Positions 48,485-60,615 of a stretch of DNA of 64,000 nt are shown piece after piece (the stretch's first letter is position 1; the number at the start of each line of letters is the position of its first letter). Under the pieces are notes generated by a model. It was not told the origin of the DNA, ran no database searches, and was given only the letters and a program-made list of their open reading frames with translations. This stretch comes from Megaleporinus macrocephalus (taxonomy: Eukaryota > Chordata > Actinopteri > Characiformes > Anostomidae): contig JAJQXZ010000043.1 of the NCBI GenBank assembly GCA_021613375.1, positions 1 to 64,000 of the forward strand. The letters run 5' to 3'. Position numbers and translations under genes: made by a program.

Positions 48485-51400
48485 CTGCAACAGGGATCAT
48501 TAACAGGTCTTTAAGCATCTAAGAAAGCAGCATTACCTAATAATTATTAAGAGTATTTCAAAAAGCAGGGTTTCCCAGTAATACTGTGTGCATAGAACCA
48601 GTACTACATACAGTAGAGTCCAAATGTCAGAGACTACATTGTAAATCTGGTTTTAATTTTCATTTAAGCATGGAAATAAATTGGAGGGTTTTGAGTGAGT
48701 AAGAGAAATATTCAAAGTTTTGCACTATTTCTAGGTTACAATTCAAAGTGAACCAAATTTGTGAAACTCACCAAGTAAAGGGTATTTTTTATACAAAAAT
48801 ATCTCGTTTTTGTCTTATTTCTTCCATTGAAATGAAATGACTTGTTAAAACGACTCTCAGATGGATTTAACCCTCTTTTTAGATGCTCTTGCACAAACAT
48901 ACAAAATACTATGAAATTCTGAAATTCAGGTACATTTAAAGATTCGCCTTGTCACTCAAACTGGTAAATTAGAAAGGAATGCATTTTCACCAGCGCTCTC
49001 CAACTGGACCCCACTGCACGTTTGGAATTGCCAGCATTTTGCAGAAGAACAATTTAGCTGCGCTGCTGACCCTTAAGAAAAGTATCTTCTACGTCTAACA
49101 GGCTACTTATTAAGTAAATGCAGCATTATCTAACTGATAATCAAACTGTCATGCCCTGCCCTGTTTTTTGTTTACATTGTCCTGTCAATGCCATGTGTTT
49201 CTGCTTACATTTCAGTCATGTACTCTTTGTCTCCGCCTTCTGTCACTGCCCCTCATCTGCACCGTGTTGTCTCCCTCTTGTTAGCCCCAGGTGTTCGTTA
49301 TTAGTTCCTGTATACATGTCCCTGGTTGTCTGCTTAGTGTTGCTTGGTGTTTTGTTCTGCTCTATGTCAGTGAAATCCTTGTTACCTGTTGCCTGATCAT
49401 TGGATTCATGTTATTCTCGTTATTGTTTTCTTTTGTAGTTTTACCAGTAAGTCAGTGTTTCTAGTTTCTTATTTTCTTTTGTTATCTTGGTATTTTTTTG
49501 TCTTTTGTTTCTTAAATGCCATCCGGCTTGCACTTGCATCCTGCCTCCTCGACTCTCCGTGTGACACTAAGCCAGGACTCCCTAACATGGAATCAGTACC
49601 TCTTGCCTTTGATGGGCAATTGGTTATCCGCCATGCTGTTACACTATCACAGCTTTGTCATTAATATCAATACTGAGAGATGCACCTTGAGTGTCCAGCT
49701 AACCCAAACTTTGAAGATACTGTAACTAGAACATTATTCACAGTCGTTTAGAAGAAAACAATTTGTATGATTTCCAGTATGTATTTCCAGTTGAATGTAT
49801 TTCCAGTGCAAACTCACCGAGGGCAAACCAAGACTGTCTGTTGGATCAAAACTACTGCGGCGGTGGGCTTTGTATCGGTATGCAGGCAGAAGCGTTGAAC
49901 GAGGAATACTGATCCTGTTACAGACAAAACACTGAATGTTACTGGTTACATTCTCATGACGAACACAGAATTCCTTGTAGGTGTAATCTCCCTGTTTATA
50001 TTGTCACCTGATAAATGCAGGGTCTTTCTCATTGTGTGTGGATAAATGCAGGGTCTTTCTCATTGTGTGGGTGCTTTGGGCATCTTGCAAATAGGGCATG
50101 CAGCCAGAGGATCCAGAGGACTGGCAAACAGACGACTGTTTATTCGGTAGCAGAATGTGCCTGAGAAGCAAAGACCAAACAACAACATAAAAAAACAAGC
50201 TTAACACAAGCCGTTAACAAACAAGCCGTTAACCCATACAAGCCGTTAACCCATAGAAGTCAAGTTATCACTTTCTTTTAGGTATTTAAATGTACACATG
50301 GCAAAATTACTGAATTACCTGCTTTATAACATAGTGTGTTACACAATTAATCACAACTACACTATTTCTATTCAGTACCAACATAACCTTTAGTTGGTTT
50401 GCATCTTTTCACAAAACCGTATGCAGATAATAAATCATAATGAAATATATAATCCTCTCTACTGTACAAATACAAATGTGGTATGAACAAAAAGTTTAGA
50501 ATGTGCACACTCTAGAGACGTTCTGCTATTGCTTTACTTGTATGTTTATGACATAACCAGTAATAACTTCCAAAAAGTCTGTTACAACAGGAGGGCTGTG
50601 AAAGAAAACAATGAGCCTCAATGACTTGAATCTTGGGACACGTCTGACTTTTTAGAATTTGAGTACATACAAAAAGAAAATAAATGAATCATGTATAGCT
50701 TATATATGTCATATATTTCCTTTTATTTATTTATTTTTAAATTTCTTTAAACCTCAGAAATGCCTAACTGAGTCAGCTCAACAGTCCCAACACAACACAA
50801 TGCCTGCGGCCAAAGGCAGAATGAAAAGCTACAGTTCAAGCAGAAAGTCTCAAACCACATTACATTGTTAAGCAGTCTCAAAACGACTTGCTTGTGAGGT
50901 TTCTGACACTGCATGCCAAACTGCTATCAACAAGATTAAGTGTCATTTCATTTTGATACATGATGGAGTGGGCAATAATGTTCTATTTGACAATGGAATA
51001 ATAACATATTACAGGATTTAAGCATTGAGTGGAACAATTAACATATCTGACCCTGAAGACTGGCTGTGGACACATTTGTCTCTGTTGACAAAGCTCACTG
51101 AAGAACTGTTCTGAGCGCTCAGTCAAAGAGCTCTCTGCATCAAGCAAGCCTGAAAGAAAATAAAAACAGCATTTTCTCTGGTTTTGCAGTGCATTCCCTG
51201 CAGTCTAAAAAGTCTAATTATTCAATAACTACCTAAAAAAGATGCAGTATTGTCAAGTCTGGCTTTGTTAAGGACTGTAAAAGCACTAAGCACTGGACAC
51301 TTCAAAACTTACCAGCTATCCAGTCATAGCCTAGTAAGAGCTGCTTATGTCGTCTCTCCGAAGTGGTCTCCAAGTCCTGGCCAGCAAACTGAAATGAGAC

Positions 51401-53315
51401 TCTCTCTAAATCTCTCTGCAACATCAATACATGCAAGACTCAGTCACACATCATATTAGGCAATGCAACCTACTGGTGTAACTTATTCATGAATAAAAGG
51501 AGTTACACTAACAATTAATAGTAAGAAGGTAAAGTTTATTTTAATACATTATTAAACTCTTACCACTTTTTTTTTAAATGAAACATGTTTTCCAACATAT
51601 TTCTGTTCTTGCTGCAAATTTTTGTTGGATTGTTCATCTGAGCCTAACCAAATTGTGTAGTCAGTAATCAGAGCCTTTTTGAAAACAAACACACAAAAAA
51701 CTATTAATCTATACATCAAAAATCATATACATATACATCAATCAATGAACATGGTTGGTGAACTTTGGCACTAAACAGAGCCAAAACCTTTACATACAAA
51801 GGGAAAATTCCATTACATTTGTCCGTAATGTATGAACCTAATAAAACTTAATAGAACTAAGTTGTAAATAAAGTCAATCAGCATAGTTTAATGTGAATTG
51901 TGATGCTCTAGACCAGAGGCCACTATTAGGTGGACAGCGGTCCAGGTCCGGACCCAGATGTTGTCCAGTGCAGATCCAAATCGATAAACTATTGAGAAGG
52001 ATTTCATTTTAACAGTGTTAATTTTAAGCTCCAGAACTTTTCTTATTTTTATGGTATTCGGGCTTTACAGCACAGTAAACTCACAGACCTATCGTGTGCT
52101 TTGTAAGACCACCAAAAGCGCTCCTCAGCCAATAAGATCTGTGCAGAATCTGGAGTGCGGCACACACACAGGTGAGGTATGAAGCGAGAAGCAGCAGTGA
52201 GAGAATAAAGTGAGTCAAAGAGTAAAGCGAGTCAGAGAATAAAGTGAGTCAGAGAGTAAAACAAGTCAGAGAGTAAAACGAGTCAGAGAATAAAGTGAGT
52301 CAGAGAATAAAGTGAGTCAGAGAATAAAGTGAGCTGGAGAATAACAATAAAACAAAAAAGGAACGCTGATGGCGAAAACCAACTGTTTTAACCAGGAATT
52401 AAGAGACATATATATTTATTCTTTCCACAGGCAGCTCCAAACCAACAGGTCAAGATGTGAAACTGAGTTAACTAGAAGACGCATGTTTTATTTACTGTTT
52501 CTTTAGAAGATGCACTTTTTTCTGTTTTTTTAATGTAGCCCTTGTTTTTACTTGAAGCATTTATTTAAAGTTTAATAAATAATTAATTCAGTTCAGCATT
52601 TAAACAGTAAATATTATTGAAATATACTGAACGGTTTTGTAATTTGTTTTGTCTTTCAGTTGCTGGTGGTATAAAATGCTGATACTTGGCTTCTTCAGTA
52701 TACAGGATATGGTACTGAATCATAATACAAGTTAGAAATTACGGTGGTCCGGACCTTAGGCTGAAGAAATTTCCTCTAACTGGACCTTACTGAATTCTAA
52801 TTAAATACCCCTGATCTAGAGTGTCTAGATGACAAAGCTACTGCAGCATTTAGTGTCTCTAAATTCTCTTTGCCAGATGGTTATTAATGTGTTGTTAGGG
52901 AGATAATTACATTTAATTACAATTACTTTAAGATAAGCTTTTGGCACAAAATGTATAATTTAAAACACATGCCAGGCAGACAGGTACATTATTGTGTGTG
53001 TAAAAAAAATACCCTAAATAAATTTCTAGATTTCAGTATTCTACTATCATTAACATTACACATGAAAGTCCAGTATTCTAAAAATAAACAAGCTGTCAAA
53101 TTGCAACCTAACCAAACTCACTCGATCTCTGTCGCATGGAAGAAGAATGGTCTTGGACTGCATTCGCCCCTTAGTGACACTCCGTTCCCAGGAGCGACTG
53201 TTCCCCTGGTCTTGCAGGAGACTGGCATGTGTGAAGTCTTCTGAATGCTGGCTCGGTTCGGTTATGGGCTCAGCTGGTGCAAAAGCTTCTGCAGCAGAAT
53301 AAACTGTCTTCTCTC
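48371..53315 (-). CDS. miip: Migration and invasion inhibitory protein, exons seen in part
   Basis: In human, MIIP binds IGFBP2 and restrains cell invasion. Exons on the minus strand: 53315-53122, 51674-51564, 51415-51313, 51149-~51052, 50160-50008, 49914-49818, 48484-48371. Strong matches to human MIIP are LLGYDWIAG (human YLGYDWIAG), CYRINSRLFASPLDP (human CYRVNRRLFPVPVDP), ISIPRSTLLPAYRYKAHRRS (human [20 protein letters not shown]), and HCLSGW followed by LDLRSS (human HCLLGW, LDLWSS). The first exons are not found and may lie beyond the retrovirus. The exon at 50160 has an in-frame TGA, and its phases do not join on either side, so the gene may be broken in this copy or mis-assembled there. 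Human MIIP lies directly beside TNFRSF8, as here. Confidence 0.85.
49147..49566. repeat. Dispersed repeat, copy 2 (partner at 13138)
   Basis: Bounded by TGTCATG and TGACA, and shares long blocks with 13138-13481 in the same orientation. The 92- and 91-aa frames through it are not genes. Confidence 0.75.
49818..49914 (-). CDS. miip: miip exon with RRSSFDPTD
   Basis: Acceptor ctgtaacag, phase 2 in; donor TCG|gtgagt, phase 0 out, which fits the last exon. It encodes ISIPRSTLLPAYRYKAHRRS and SFDPTDSLGLPS. Confidence 0.85.
50008..50160 (-). pseudogene. miip: miip exon with CYRIN motif, in-frame stop and 31-bp duplication
   Basis: Acceptor cttctcag at 50161 and donor CAG|gtgaca at 50007. The frame TFCYRINSRLFASPLDPLAA continues to CPICKMPKAPTQ and then meets TGA. 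Directly after, ataaatgcagggtctttctc occurs twice, 31 bp apart (50011 and 50042). The duplication shifts the exit phase by one, and the exit phase does not match the next exon. Confidence 0.7.
51052..51149 (-). CDS. miip: miip exon with EQFFSEL
   Basis: Acceptor tttctttcag, phase 1 in. It encodes LLDAESSLTERSEQFFSELC and QQRQMCPQPVF. The 3' border is unclear: AGG|gtcaga (51052) gives phase 0, whereas the gtgagc donor at 51098 gives the phase 1 that the next exon needs. Confidence 0.65.
51313..51415 (-). CDS. miip: miip exon with LGYDWIAG
   Basis: Acceptor gatgttgcag, phase 0; donor GCTG|gtaagt, phase 1. It encodes RDLERVSFQFAG...HKQLLLGYDWIAG; the last block is nearly identical to human MIIP. 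Confidence 0.88.
51564..51674 (-). CDS. miip: miip exon, 37 codons
   Basis: Acceptor ttcaaaaag, donor AAAGTG|gtaaga, phase 0 both ends: ALITDYTIWLGSDEQSNKNL, then QQEQKYVGKHVSFKKKV. KHVSF resembles the KPRVTF of human MIIP just before the YLGYDW exon. Confidence 0.65.
51914..52813. mobile_element. hAT-like MITE, copy 2, with internal minisatellite
   Basis: Ends CAGAGGCCACTATTAGG and TTAAATACCCCTG match copy 1 (10704-11170). The flanks ctctagac and atctagag share TCTAGA. The middle (52195-52345) carries a ~17-18-bp unit gagtcagagaataaagt not present in copy 1. Confidence 0.75.
53122..53315 (-). CDS. miip: miip exon, 64 codons
   Basis: Acceptor tttgcttctag, phase 1 in; donor CGA|gtgagt, phase 0 out. 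It encodes EKTVYSAAEAFAPAEPITEP ... RMQSKTILLPCDRDR. Low-complexity, as is this part of human MIIP, so the assignment rests on position, phase and neighbours. Confidence 0.65.
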
Positions 53316-53741
53316 CTAGAAGCAAAAATATCTTTAAAATAACGTCCACAGTCACTGCTGCTGCAGAAGTGTCAGGGCTATTAACAGCAGTTCTTTGGAA
53401 CTGATGTATGTAAAACTTCCTACTAGTTTAATAGGTTTAATACAGCAAATACATAAGTAAGTTTTTTATGAAATGTTGCTGTTTGTTTACAGTACCATTC
53501 AACAGTTTGAAATCAATGTTTTACATACAATAAAATCTATTTGGTAGCAGATAAATGTATGAACTCTAATATGTTCTGTGCAGTGTCACATATTTCAGAT
53601 AATTAGTACAACAGTAAGAAAAAGAGACAATAAGAAATAAGCTGTCCGAAAAGATGAAGAGAACTAATAAAACTATCCATAACATTAAGAAAAAAGCTGT
53701 TGAACCAAAATCCATGTACTGTATTTTTAAACGTTGTTTAT
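53316..53741. other. Noncoding interval upstream of the first miip exon seen
   Basis: AT-rich with no frame or motif I can support; probably miip intron. Confidence 0.4.
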
Positions 53742-54960
53742 TGTAGCGGGTTATTCGCTAGAGGGTTGATTTATACCTTTAATTTGATTAATTAATTTAT
53801 TAACTAATTAATTTGGATTAATTAAAGTTAAGATCGAAGGGTTACTCGAATTCAAGTGAATTGTCTGAATCACAACAATACTCAATTACTGCAAGGTTGG
53901 GTGCAACAACTACCACTTTATTATAAGAAAATTACAGGATAACTGGAAAAATCCACAACACAAGTGATTGTCTAAGCACACAAGACCGGATATAGGGATT
54001 AAATGATGAATAAGATTACACAGGAATAACGTAGTCCCACCTAAGGAGCTTTGGGGGAAGTCATCTAGCGAAACTGTTAGATGTCACTGAGGGACTAGAC
54101 TAGTAAAAGATAAGTTTACTAAACTTGGCGTCAACACCTGAGCTCAGAAAAGATAGTCACTCTTACTCAGCTGCTGTGTGGCCTCGGCCGTGGGAGAGTC
54201 GCTGGAGTCGGAGCGTGGATGCGTTCGGGACCCGGAGCTTGCGTCGGCGGCCTTGAGGTGTCGTCTGCGGCCTTGCGGTGTCGTCTGCGGGACGGGACTT
54301 CTCCTTGGACCCGGGAACGATTCTCTGTGCGGTCTCGCGAACTAGTTGCAGGGGTTGCCGGGCCTTCCTCCTGGCGTGACCTGGTTCTCTGCAGCGGCTT
54401 GTTTCACTAGCCTTGCAGGAAACGGTTCTCGCTGGGTTTCACTCGACTCTTTGTTCGAATCTTCACTCTGGAATCGGCTCGTAGGTCGGAACAGCTGCGC
54501 TGTAGCAGGGTGCTGTGGAGCTCCGAGGTTTTGAGACCAAGTTCTCTCTGGCTAAATAATAACTAGGAAGTTTAACTACAACCCTGAGTTATAGGTCAAA
54601 GACAACTCTCGCTGGCCATGCGATAGTTAATCTAGGTTAACTCAGGCGACAAAGGACTTTGGTTAAAACAAAAGAAAAAAAATAAAACATGCGAACAAAG
54701 AATTCTGCAGATTTGAGCGGTGGAAGCATGCCGAGTTGGAGGTCTCGTCTTAGAAGTTCTGGTCGTTGGTTCAATTTCTTCCAACTCTCTGCTTCTCCTC
54801 TCTCTCTCTCTCTCCTTCATTCATAACTCTATCGGCTGCGCGCCGTTCGTTTATCTGGAACTTGGACTCCTCCCTCCAGCTGGGATTGGCTACCGCTATA
54901 CGGGTGGGTTCTAGGCTACAACTCTGATTGGCTGTGAGTTTTCCTAAGACTTCCCCCACA
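53742..54960 (-). mobile_element. Probable solo LTR, 1.2 kb
   Basis: On the minus strand it begins TGTGGGGGAAG and ends CCCGCTACA (TG...CA, inverted TGTRG). Two CCAAT-type boxes (agccaatc) lie near its start, a GC-rich stretch at 54180-54530, and AATAAA (plus-strand tttatt near 53925) near its end. The bases outside are inverted (ttgtttat and ataaacaa), so the inverted repeat may be longer and a DNA element is not excluded. No coding region follows it. Confidence 0.5.
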
Positions 54961-55724
54961 ATAAACAAGCTTCTCTCCTATCATGAAAAGGGAATAAAAT
55001 GATTAAACTGGTTTCCTAAATAGAACATTATTACAACCAGTGAAGACAAATCTTATAAGTACAAAAATAGGTATAAAAAGAAAAGGAACTTTTACAATGG
55101 GAAGGGAAAACCTTGGGAGGAACAAGTTACAAAACTCATAAACTTTAGTATATTTTCATGAGATTTGATGAGTCCGAGATTCTCTGCTAGTGTTAGGATA
55201 TTCAAGAAAGGCATACAGATTAACACGGATGAGGTACAAATTTAAACCTTTGGTACACTGATTTCAAGAGTCTTAGTATACAGAGGATAGGGTAGGATAC
55301 AGTAAGGCAGAAAACCTTCACACATGTTAGTTTTAACTGCATTTCAGAATGTTGTGGTTGAAGTGTCTTTACCCACAGAATTTTAAAATGATTTTAGATG
55401 TTTACAGTCCCATATACTCAACAGAATAATACAACTGGGTGCCTTATACAAAGTCCGGGACTTCATCAGAGTGTGTGAAGTGACCGTTGCTCGACCTTGC
55501 ATATCCGAGTGTTGGCATCAGGATGCGCTGTCGCTCCATCAAGGGCTGGGTTAATTCTACAGAAAATATGGTAATTTTGGAATGCAACATCCGAGAGGGA
55601 TGTTTGACGCATGGTTAAGTTCTACTAACTGTCCTGGGGATGATGATCCTTGCGGGATCCCAATGTTTAATGTAGGAATTAAAGTTCTGTATGGTTGAGA
55701 GTCTTGTAGCTGGGTTTTCTCTGG
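54961..55724. other. Noncoding interval between the solo LTR and the retrovirus
   Basis: AT-rich, no frame. A short phrase gggaaaaccttgggaggaac near 55105 recalls the LINE 3' UTR. Confidence 0.4.
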
Positions 55725-56079
55725 TGTTGGTTACCACTTGACCTCCTACTAGTATATGGCAGCTGCTCCCCTGGTGTGAGAGAGTCAGACACAGGAATCT
55801 CCTTGTTTGCTGATGTAGATTAGTGACTGAAGTTCTTTATTGCATGGGAGGCCTTTATTGCATTAGAGCAGGCGCTAATGGGTTTAAACAGCTGGTCCCA
55901 GGCTAATGGGGTCAAAAAAGGCTGGTCCTGGGGTCTTTATCTACAGACCAGGCATTGTGTGAAACTAGTTTTATGATGACTCTCCAAATGCTGGCCTCCC
56001 CCCCCCAGAATGGTCTTGAGGGTTCTGCATTGTGTCAGGCCATGAGAGCTAATCCTCTGAATGAAGGAGGTCCACAACA
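55725..56079 (-). repeat. Retroviral 3' LTR, 355 bp
   Basis: Minus strand begins TGTTGTGGACC directly after the polypurine tract and ends GGTAACCAACA, giving the inverted end TGTTG/CAACA. Two AATAAA signals lie at plus-strand tttatt near 55836 and 55854, in the expected R region. Confidence 0.7.
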
Positions 56080-56097
56080 TCTCCCCCCTTTTTCCTC
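56080..56097 (-). promoter_or_regulatory. Polypurine tract
   Basis: GAGGAAAAAGGGGGGAGA on the minus strand, ending right at the LTR start; the usual plus-strand primer site of retroviruses. Confidence 0.75.
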
Positions 56098-56265
56098 GAA
56101 GGTACGATCCGGGACTTCCGAGGAACATGGATGAAGACGGCTGCAAGTAACCGGATTAGTGACAACATTTCATAAGCTCAGGACTGACGCCATGCTTTAA
56201 CCGTATAACAGGACAATGGCTACATTCTAGTTAACGTGGTGGAGCCTGGGTCTGTGGGTAACCTT

Positions 56266-58049
56266 CTAATCTCGTAGCTCTATGAGGATGGGCTCCTCCT
56301 TTTCCTCATCTTGGGGATCAGCAGGGGAGTTAGGTTCGGGGTTCCTGCGCCTAACGAACTTAACTATACGGCTTGACCAGGTGTCTAGTTTGCAGTGAAG
56401 GGCTTGGGTACGTTTCATAAACAGGTAGGTTACAACAAAGGTTATCAAGTACCCTAGGATCACCAGAACAATTAGTACAGTGTCAGGGGCTGACCAGGAG
56501 TAAGGAATTGGTTGGACTGACCACGGGTTTTGGCCTGCAGTCTCTTTAAGTACGCTGTTAACGGGGGTCAGATCGACGATTTGTGTGCCCTCATATTGGA
56601 TTCGGACAAGGGTTTCGGGATTTAGTTCTAGGGTGTGCTTGGCAAAGAACTCAGATACTTCTACTTCAGTCTCATTCTGGTCTGTGCTTAAATGGTAAAG
56701 GGACAGGTCATCTACATGCAGGATCGCGTCCTTCGGCACATCGACCCACAGGGTCCGGTTGGGCAGGAGAACGCGATCAGCAGTGTCATGTTGATCATAA
56801 GTCAGTAGGGCTTCCTTGGCAGGAGTGTTTACTAGCCACCGACTACCAACTATTTCAGCTTGAGTTGTCGTCACCTGGCGCTTAGGGGTGACAGTGACAG
56901 GGCATTGGGAGTCACTCATCATGGGTTTAAGGCCGCAGATGCCACTGACACTGTCTCGGATGAAGGGTTTACTCGGGCAGAGATAGTGGATGTCCTTGGA
57001 AAGCGTGCACATGCGTAAGTTTGGGACTAAGTAAAACTCGGGGTTGTTATCATGATATGCCACTATAGATGCCGTTTGAATTCTCACCTGTGCTTCGTCC
57101 TTCCAGAACCCAACATTCACTATGTCTTTGAGCCGGTAGATGTTTTCGGCCGCTATGATTGGCAGGTTGATAAGGAATGCTACTTCCCTGTCTTGGGGGT
57201 TGACATAAATTGGAACGGTACTACCTAGAGAATATGCCAGGTGAGCTTGCAGGTGTTGCTGTGGAGAGGATGTCTTGCACGAGGGACAGGGGGACTAGGT
57301 ATGGAGGAATCCTTCCTGTGGCTAAGCTATCTATAGAAGAACTCACGTCTCGCGTCATGTCGGACATCAACATGGTAACAAGCTGGACATGGGCGTGGTC
57401 AACTTTTATTACAGATATCAAAGCGTTCACTGTTTGCAAGGTTTTGTTCAGTTCTGCACTGTGGGTATTCAACACCAGGATGGTACCCTGTAGGGTCTGT
57501 CCGATAGTTTGTAATCGGGCTTGCTGGTCGTTCATTTGTGCATGTAGGCCGGGAAGTTCAGCCTGTAACCCGCCCAGTTGGCGCTTAACTGTGGATATGC
57601 TAAATGCGTTTACGGCAGATGTACCCAAACCTAGGAGGGACCCAGCGGCTGCAGCCGCCATCAACAGGCCTCCAATAAATCGCTTAGATCGCCTATTGGT
57701 CCCACTCAACTCGGCTTGTGTGGTAGTGAATTTCTGCAACTGTCACAGCATGTGAGTGGTGTCTGCCTCCTGCATCTGCTATGGCCTCCCTGGTCCATCT
57801 GATTCCTGCCCAGTCGAGGACTTTAGTCGTCTGGGGGACGTGTTGTCTACACACCTCCTTGGGGTTCAACCTGACAAACACTCTCTGTGTATGCAGGCGG
57901 CAGTTTGTGACCAGTAGTCCGGGCTGGTCTTTCAAGATGATTCCTGAACTTGGTCCGGGCTCGACAACTCCATGGAGTGCGGCAGAGGTAATCGGTCCAA
58001 GCATCAGGAATGCAATTAGCCACGCCATCCTAATGAGAGAAGTGAACAA
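56266..58049 (-). pseudogene. env: Retroviral envelope, three frames
   Basis: The first frame (58049-57693) opens with a signal peptide. The second (57739-57221) has a furin-type RSKR near 57685 followed by a glycine/alanine-rich fusion-peptide-like stretch and a heptad region. The third (57120-56266) has a cysteine cluster, a transmembrane helix about 50 residues from its end, and a basic/acidic tail. The frames break near 57735 and near 57240. No CX6CC motif is visible in the second frame, so an F-like rather than gamma-type env is possible. Confidence 0.75.
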
Positions 58050-58274
58050 TAACTAGGACACTGTGACTGGGGTGGTCCCACTCAGAGATCAGAGGCAGTT
58101 CTGGCTTCACCCCCCTTTTGGGAGTTGATTGGTTAGAATACCCTGGGTTTGTACGACTGATTTAACACCAGCTCCTGGGCGCAAGTGACTTCAACTGATT
58201 TGCAAAACACAGTCAAAGTTAACTAAAAGATTTGTCAACCGCAAGTCGTTACCTAATTATCCGTCAGTAAAAGT

Positions 58275-60544
58275 TTAACACCCGGGGGTGTTAGTGAAGT
58301 TGCTCCCGCTAGGACCTAACTGGGACATCTGGCATCCCCAACAAGTCCCATGGGGGATGTGTGTGGCTTGATCTGGTTGCGATGAACCCACTTCATAACT
58401 GGCATGCTCTGGCCCTTTGTTAACCCGAATCTGGTATACGACAGGTGAGAGCTTGTCAGTGATTACATGTGGTCCTGTCCAGCGGGGTAGGAACTTGCGG
58501 GCCAGCTTCCCAGTGGCATTCTGGGACCTACCTACAGGTTGGGCAAAGGTAAAGTACCACACCTTGTCTCCCACCTGGAGCTCGTCATAGGATGCCTTTT
58601 TGTCATAGTAGGCCTTACGTCCTTCTGCGCTTTTCTCCAGTTTCTGTTGAGCAAAGGAGAATGTAGCTCGGAGATGCCTGTGCAAATCCTCCATGTACTG
58701 GTGGGTGGTGTATGCTACAGCTATGCTAGCCTCACCTGGCTGGTAGAGCAGGTGCAAAGGAAGTGTCATCTGTCTACCTGTCATTAGCTCAAACGGCGTG
58801 GCCCGCACGGCCATCAGCACTAAAGGCAGTTTGACATCCCAGTCGCGGTGGTTGGCAGAGACATATTTCTTCAGGATGCTGACTATTGTGCGATTAGCTC
58901 ATTCAACCTGGCCGGAGGATTGAGGGTGATAGCTAACATGGAAGTTGGCCTTCACTCCCAGGAGTTGCCAAAGTTGTTGCATGACTTCTGCTGTGAAATG
59001 TGTGCCTCTGTCTGAGTTCACGCGGCTGGGGAGGCCAAACCTCGAGAAGACATGGTTCATTAGCAGGTACTGCAGTAGTTTAAAGCTGAGTCATTCGGGC
59101 TCAGCAGGCACTGTACCCACTTGGTGAAAGCACAGGTGATTGTGAGGAAGTATTTGTTACCTCTAACTGTTCTAGCAAGCGGTCCAACCCAATCTAGTTG
59201 GAGGTCTGACCATGGAAAAGCTATTCCCCTTTTCTGCAGTGGTGCTCTATGGAGCGGGTTAGATGACTGAAGTTGGCAGCATACTAAGCAGCCTTTGACG
59301 TAAGCTACCACATCTTTCTTCATATGTGGCCAGTATGCTACCTGCTGGAGCGCGTTGTGTGTCGCTTTGACTCCTTTGTGACCTGCAGTTGGAGAGTCAT
59401 GGGCATGCATCAGCATCACCCCCCTGTGGCAGTGGGGCACTACGAACTTTGGGGGAGTATGGGCATCAGTGACATGAACAAGCAGGCCCTTGACTAAACG
59501 AAGAGAGAGGCGTGCATTGTACAGGTTTTGCAAGTCAGCATTATTGGCAAGGTCATCTTCGGACACAGTGCGAGTTGTGGGGTCGGAAAGAAATAATGCC
59601 ATAGCGTGAATGGCGGGGTCCCCGCTCTGTAGGGAGATTAAGTCAGAGTCAGTGAAGACGGGGGCAGGTGCGACAGCAGTAGTTCTCACAGGGGATTGTG
59701 ACGAGTGTGCCTGCTTTTGTGCCCGAGTAACTGCAAGGACTAATGGGGTGGGTGGGTCAGGGAATTGAGCGGGGTCAAACACCCATGGTGTGCCAGAGTG
59801 TGCGCCCTGCTTGGCCAGGTTGTCAGCCTGGTCATTGAGGAGTTTGTCCTCCCCAGGGACCTTAGAATGACCTTTGACCTTTTTCCAATAGACGCGCATG
59901 TTATGGCTGTCTACCAGGTGCTCACAGGCTGCAAAGAGTTCTCTGTGCTTGACTGTTTTCTTTGCTGATGTCAGGAAATTGTTCTTTTTCCACAGCAAGA
60001 GATGGCATGTGAAGCTAAGGCGTGCGTAGTTTGAGTCGGTGCAGATCACTAATGTGTGTACATTGTGTCGTGCAGCTAGCTGCAGAGTTATTAAGATCCC
60101 AGCAATTTCAGCGTACTGAGATGACTGGGATCCCAATTGGAACATTTGGGGTTCCTGGGGTACGTCATTGACCCAGACAATGCCGACTCCTGCGAGCATA
60201 TCTGACCTACGGCGGAACGAGCACCCATCAACATATGCAGTGGTCATGCCTTTGCAGGTGTTTGGATCAAAATAGTGATGATTGGTTTGTGTGGGTGACA
60301 GGCTTTCTGGAACCAGTGCGGTGCGGGCTAAGGTGTCATCGTCACAGCGACGGCAAGCCGCGAGACCTGTGCCTAAAGGAAGGTTTCTGTTCTTTGCATA
60401 ATGTACAACTATGTCAAAGCTTTGTAGTGCCATGAGCCAGGAGGCAACCCGGGCGTTTGTGACTACACCGTCCCTGATACGTTGACTATTGAGGAACGTT
60501 ACAGGTTGGTGGTGCGTCTCAATGATTACCTTTTTGCCCCTCAA
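58275..60544 (-). pseudogene. pol: pol: RNase H tether, RNase H and integrase
   Basis: The frame 60544-59060 starts in the degenerate RNase H tether, then a second, complete RNase H (YVDG, YAEIAG, CTDSNYA, NDQADNLA hold the four acidic residues). The integrase zinc module (H..H..C..C near 59330) and the first core Asp (QLDWVGP) follow. The frame breaks near 59060; an in-frame stop lies near 58897. The integrase C-terminal domain (GPHVITDKLSPVVYQIR) is open in 58820-58275. The dual RNase H is a retroviral arrangement. Confidence 0.85.
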
Positions 60545-60615
60545 GATAGTTAGAGAAATGTTTGACAGCCCACACAGTAGCTAACAACGCCTTTTCACAG
60601 TCATTGTACTTAAGT

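Noticed and set aside
49118..49664. Hydrophobic 92- and 91-aa frames
   Set aside because: They lie in a dispersed repeat that also occurs at 13138.
54219..54914. Three ~60-aa frames
   Set aside because: Inside the GC-rich part of a probable LTR.
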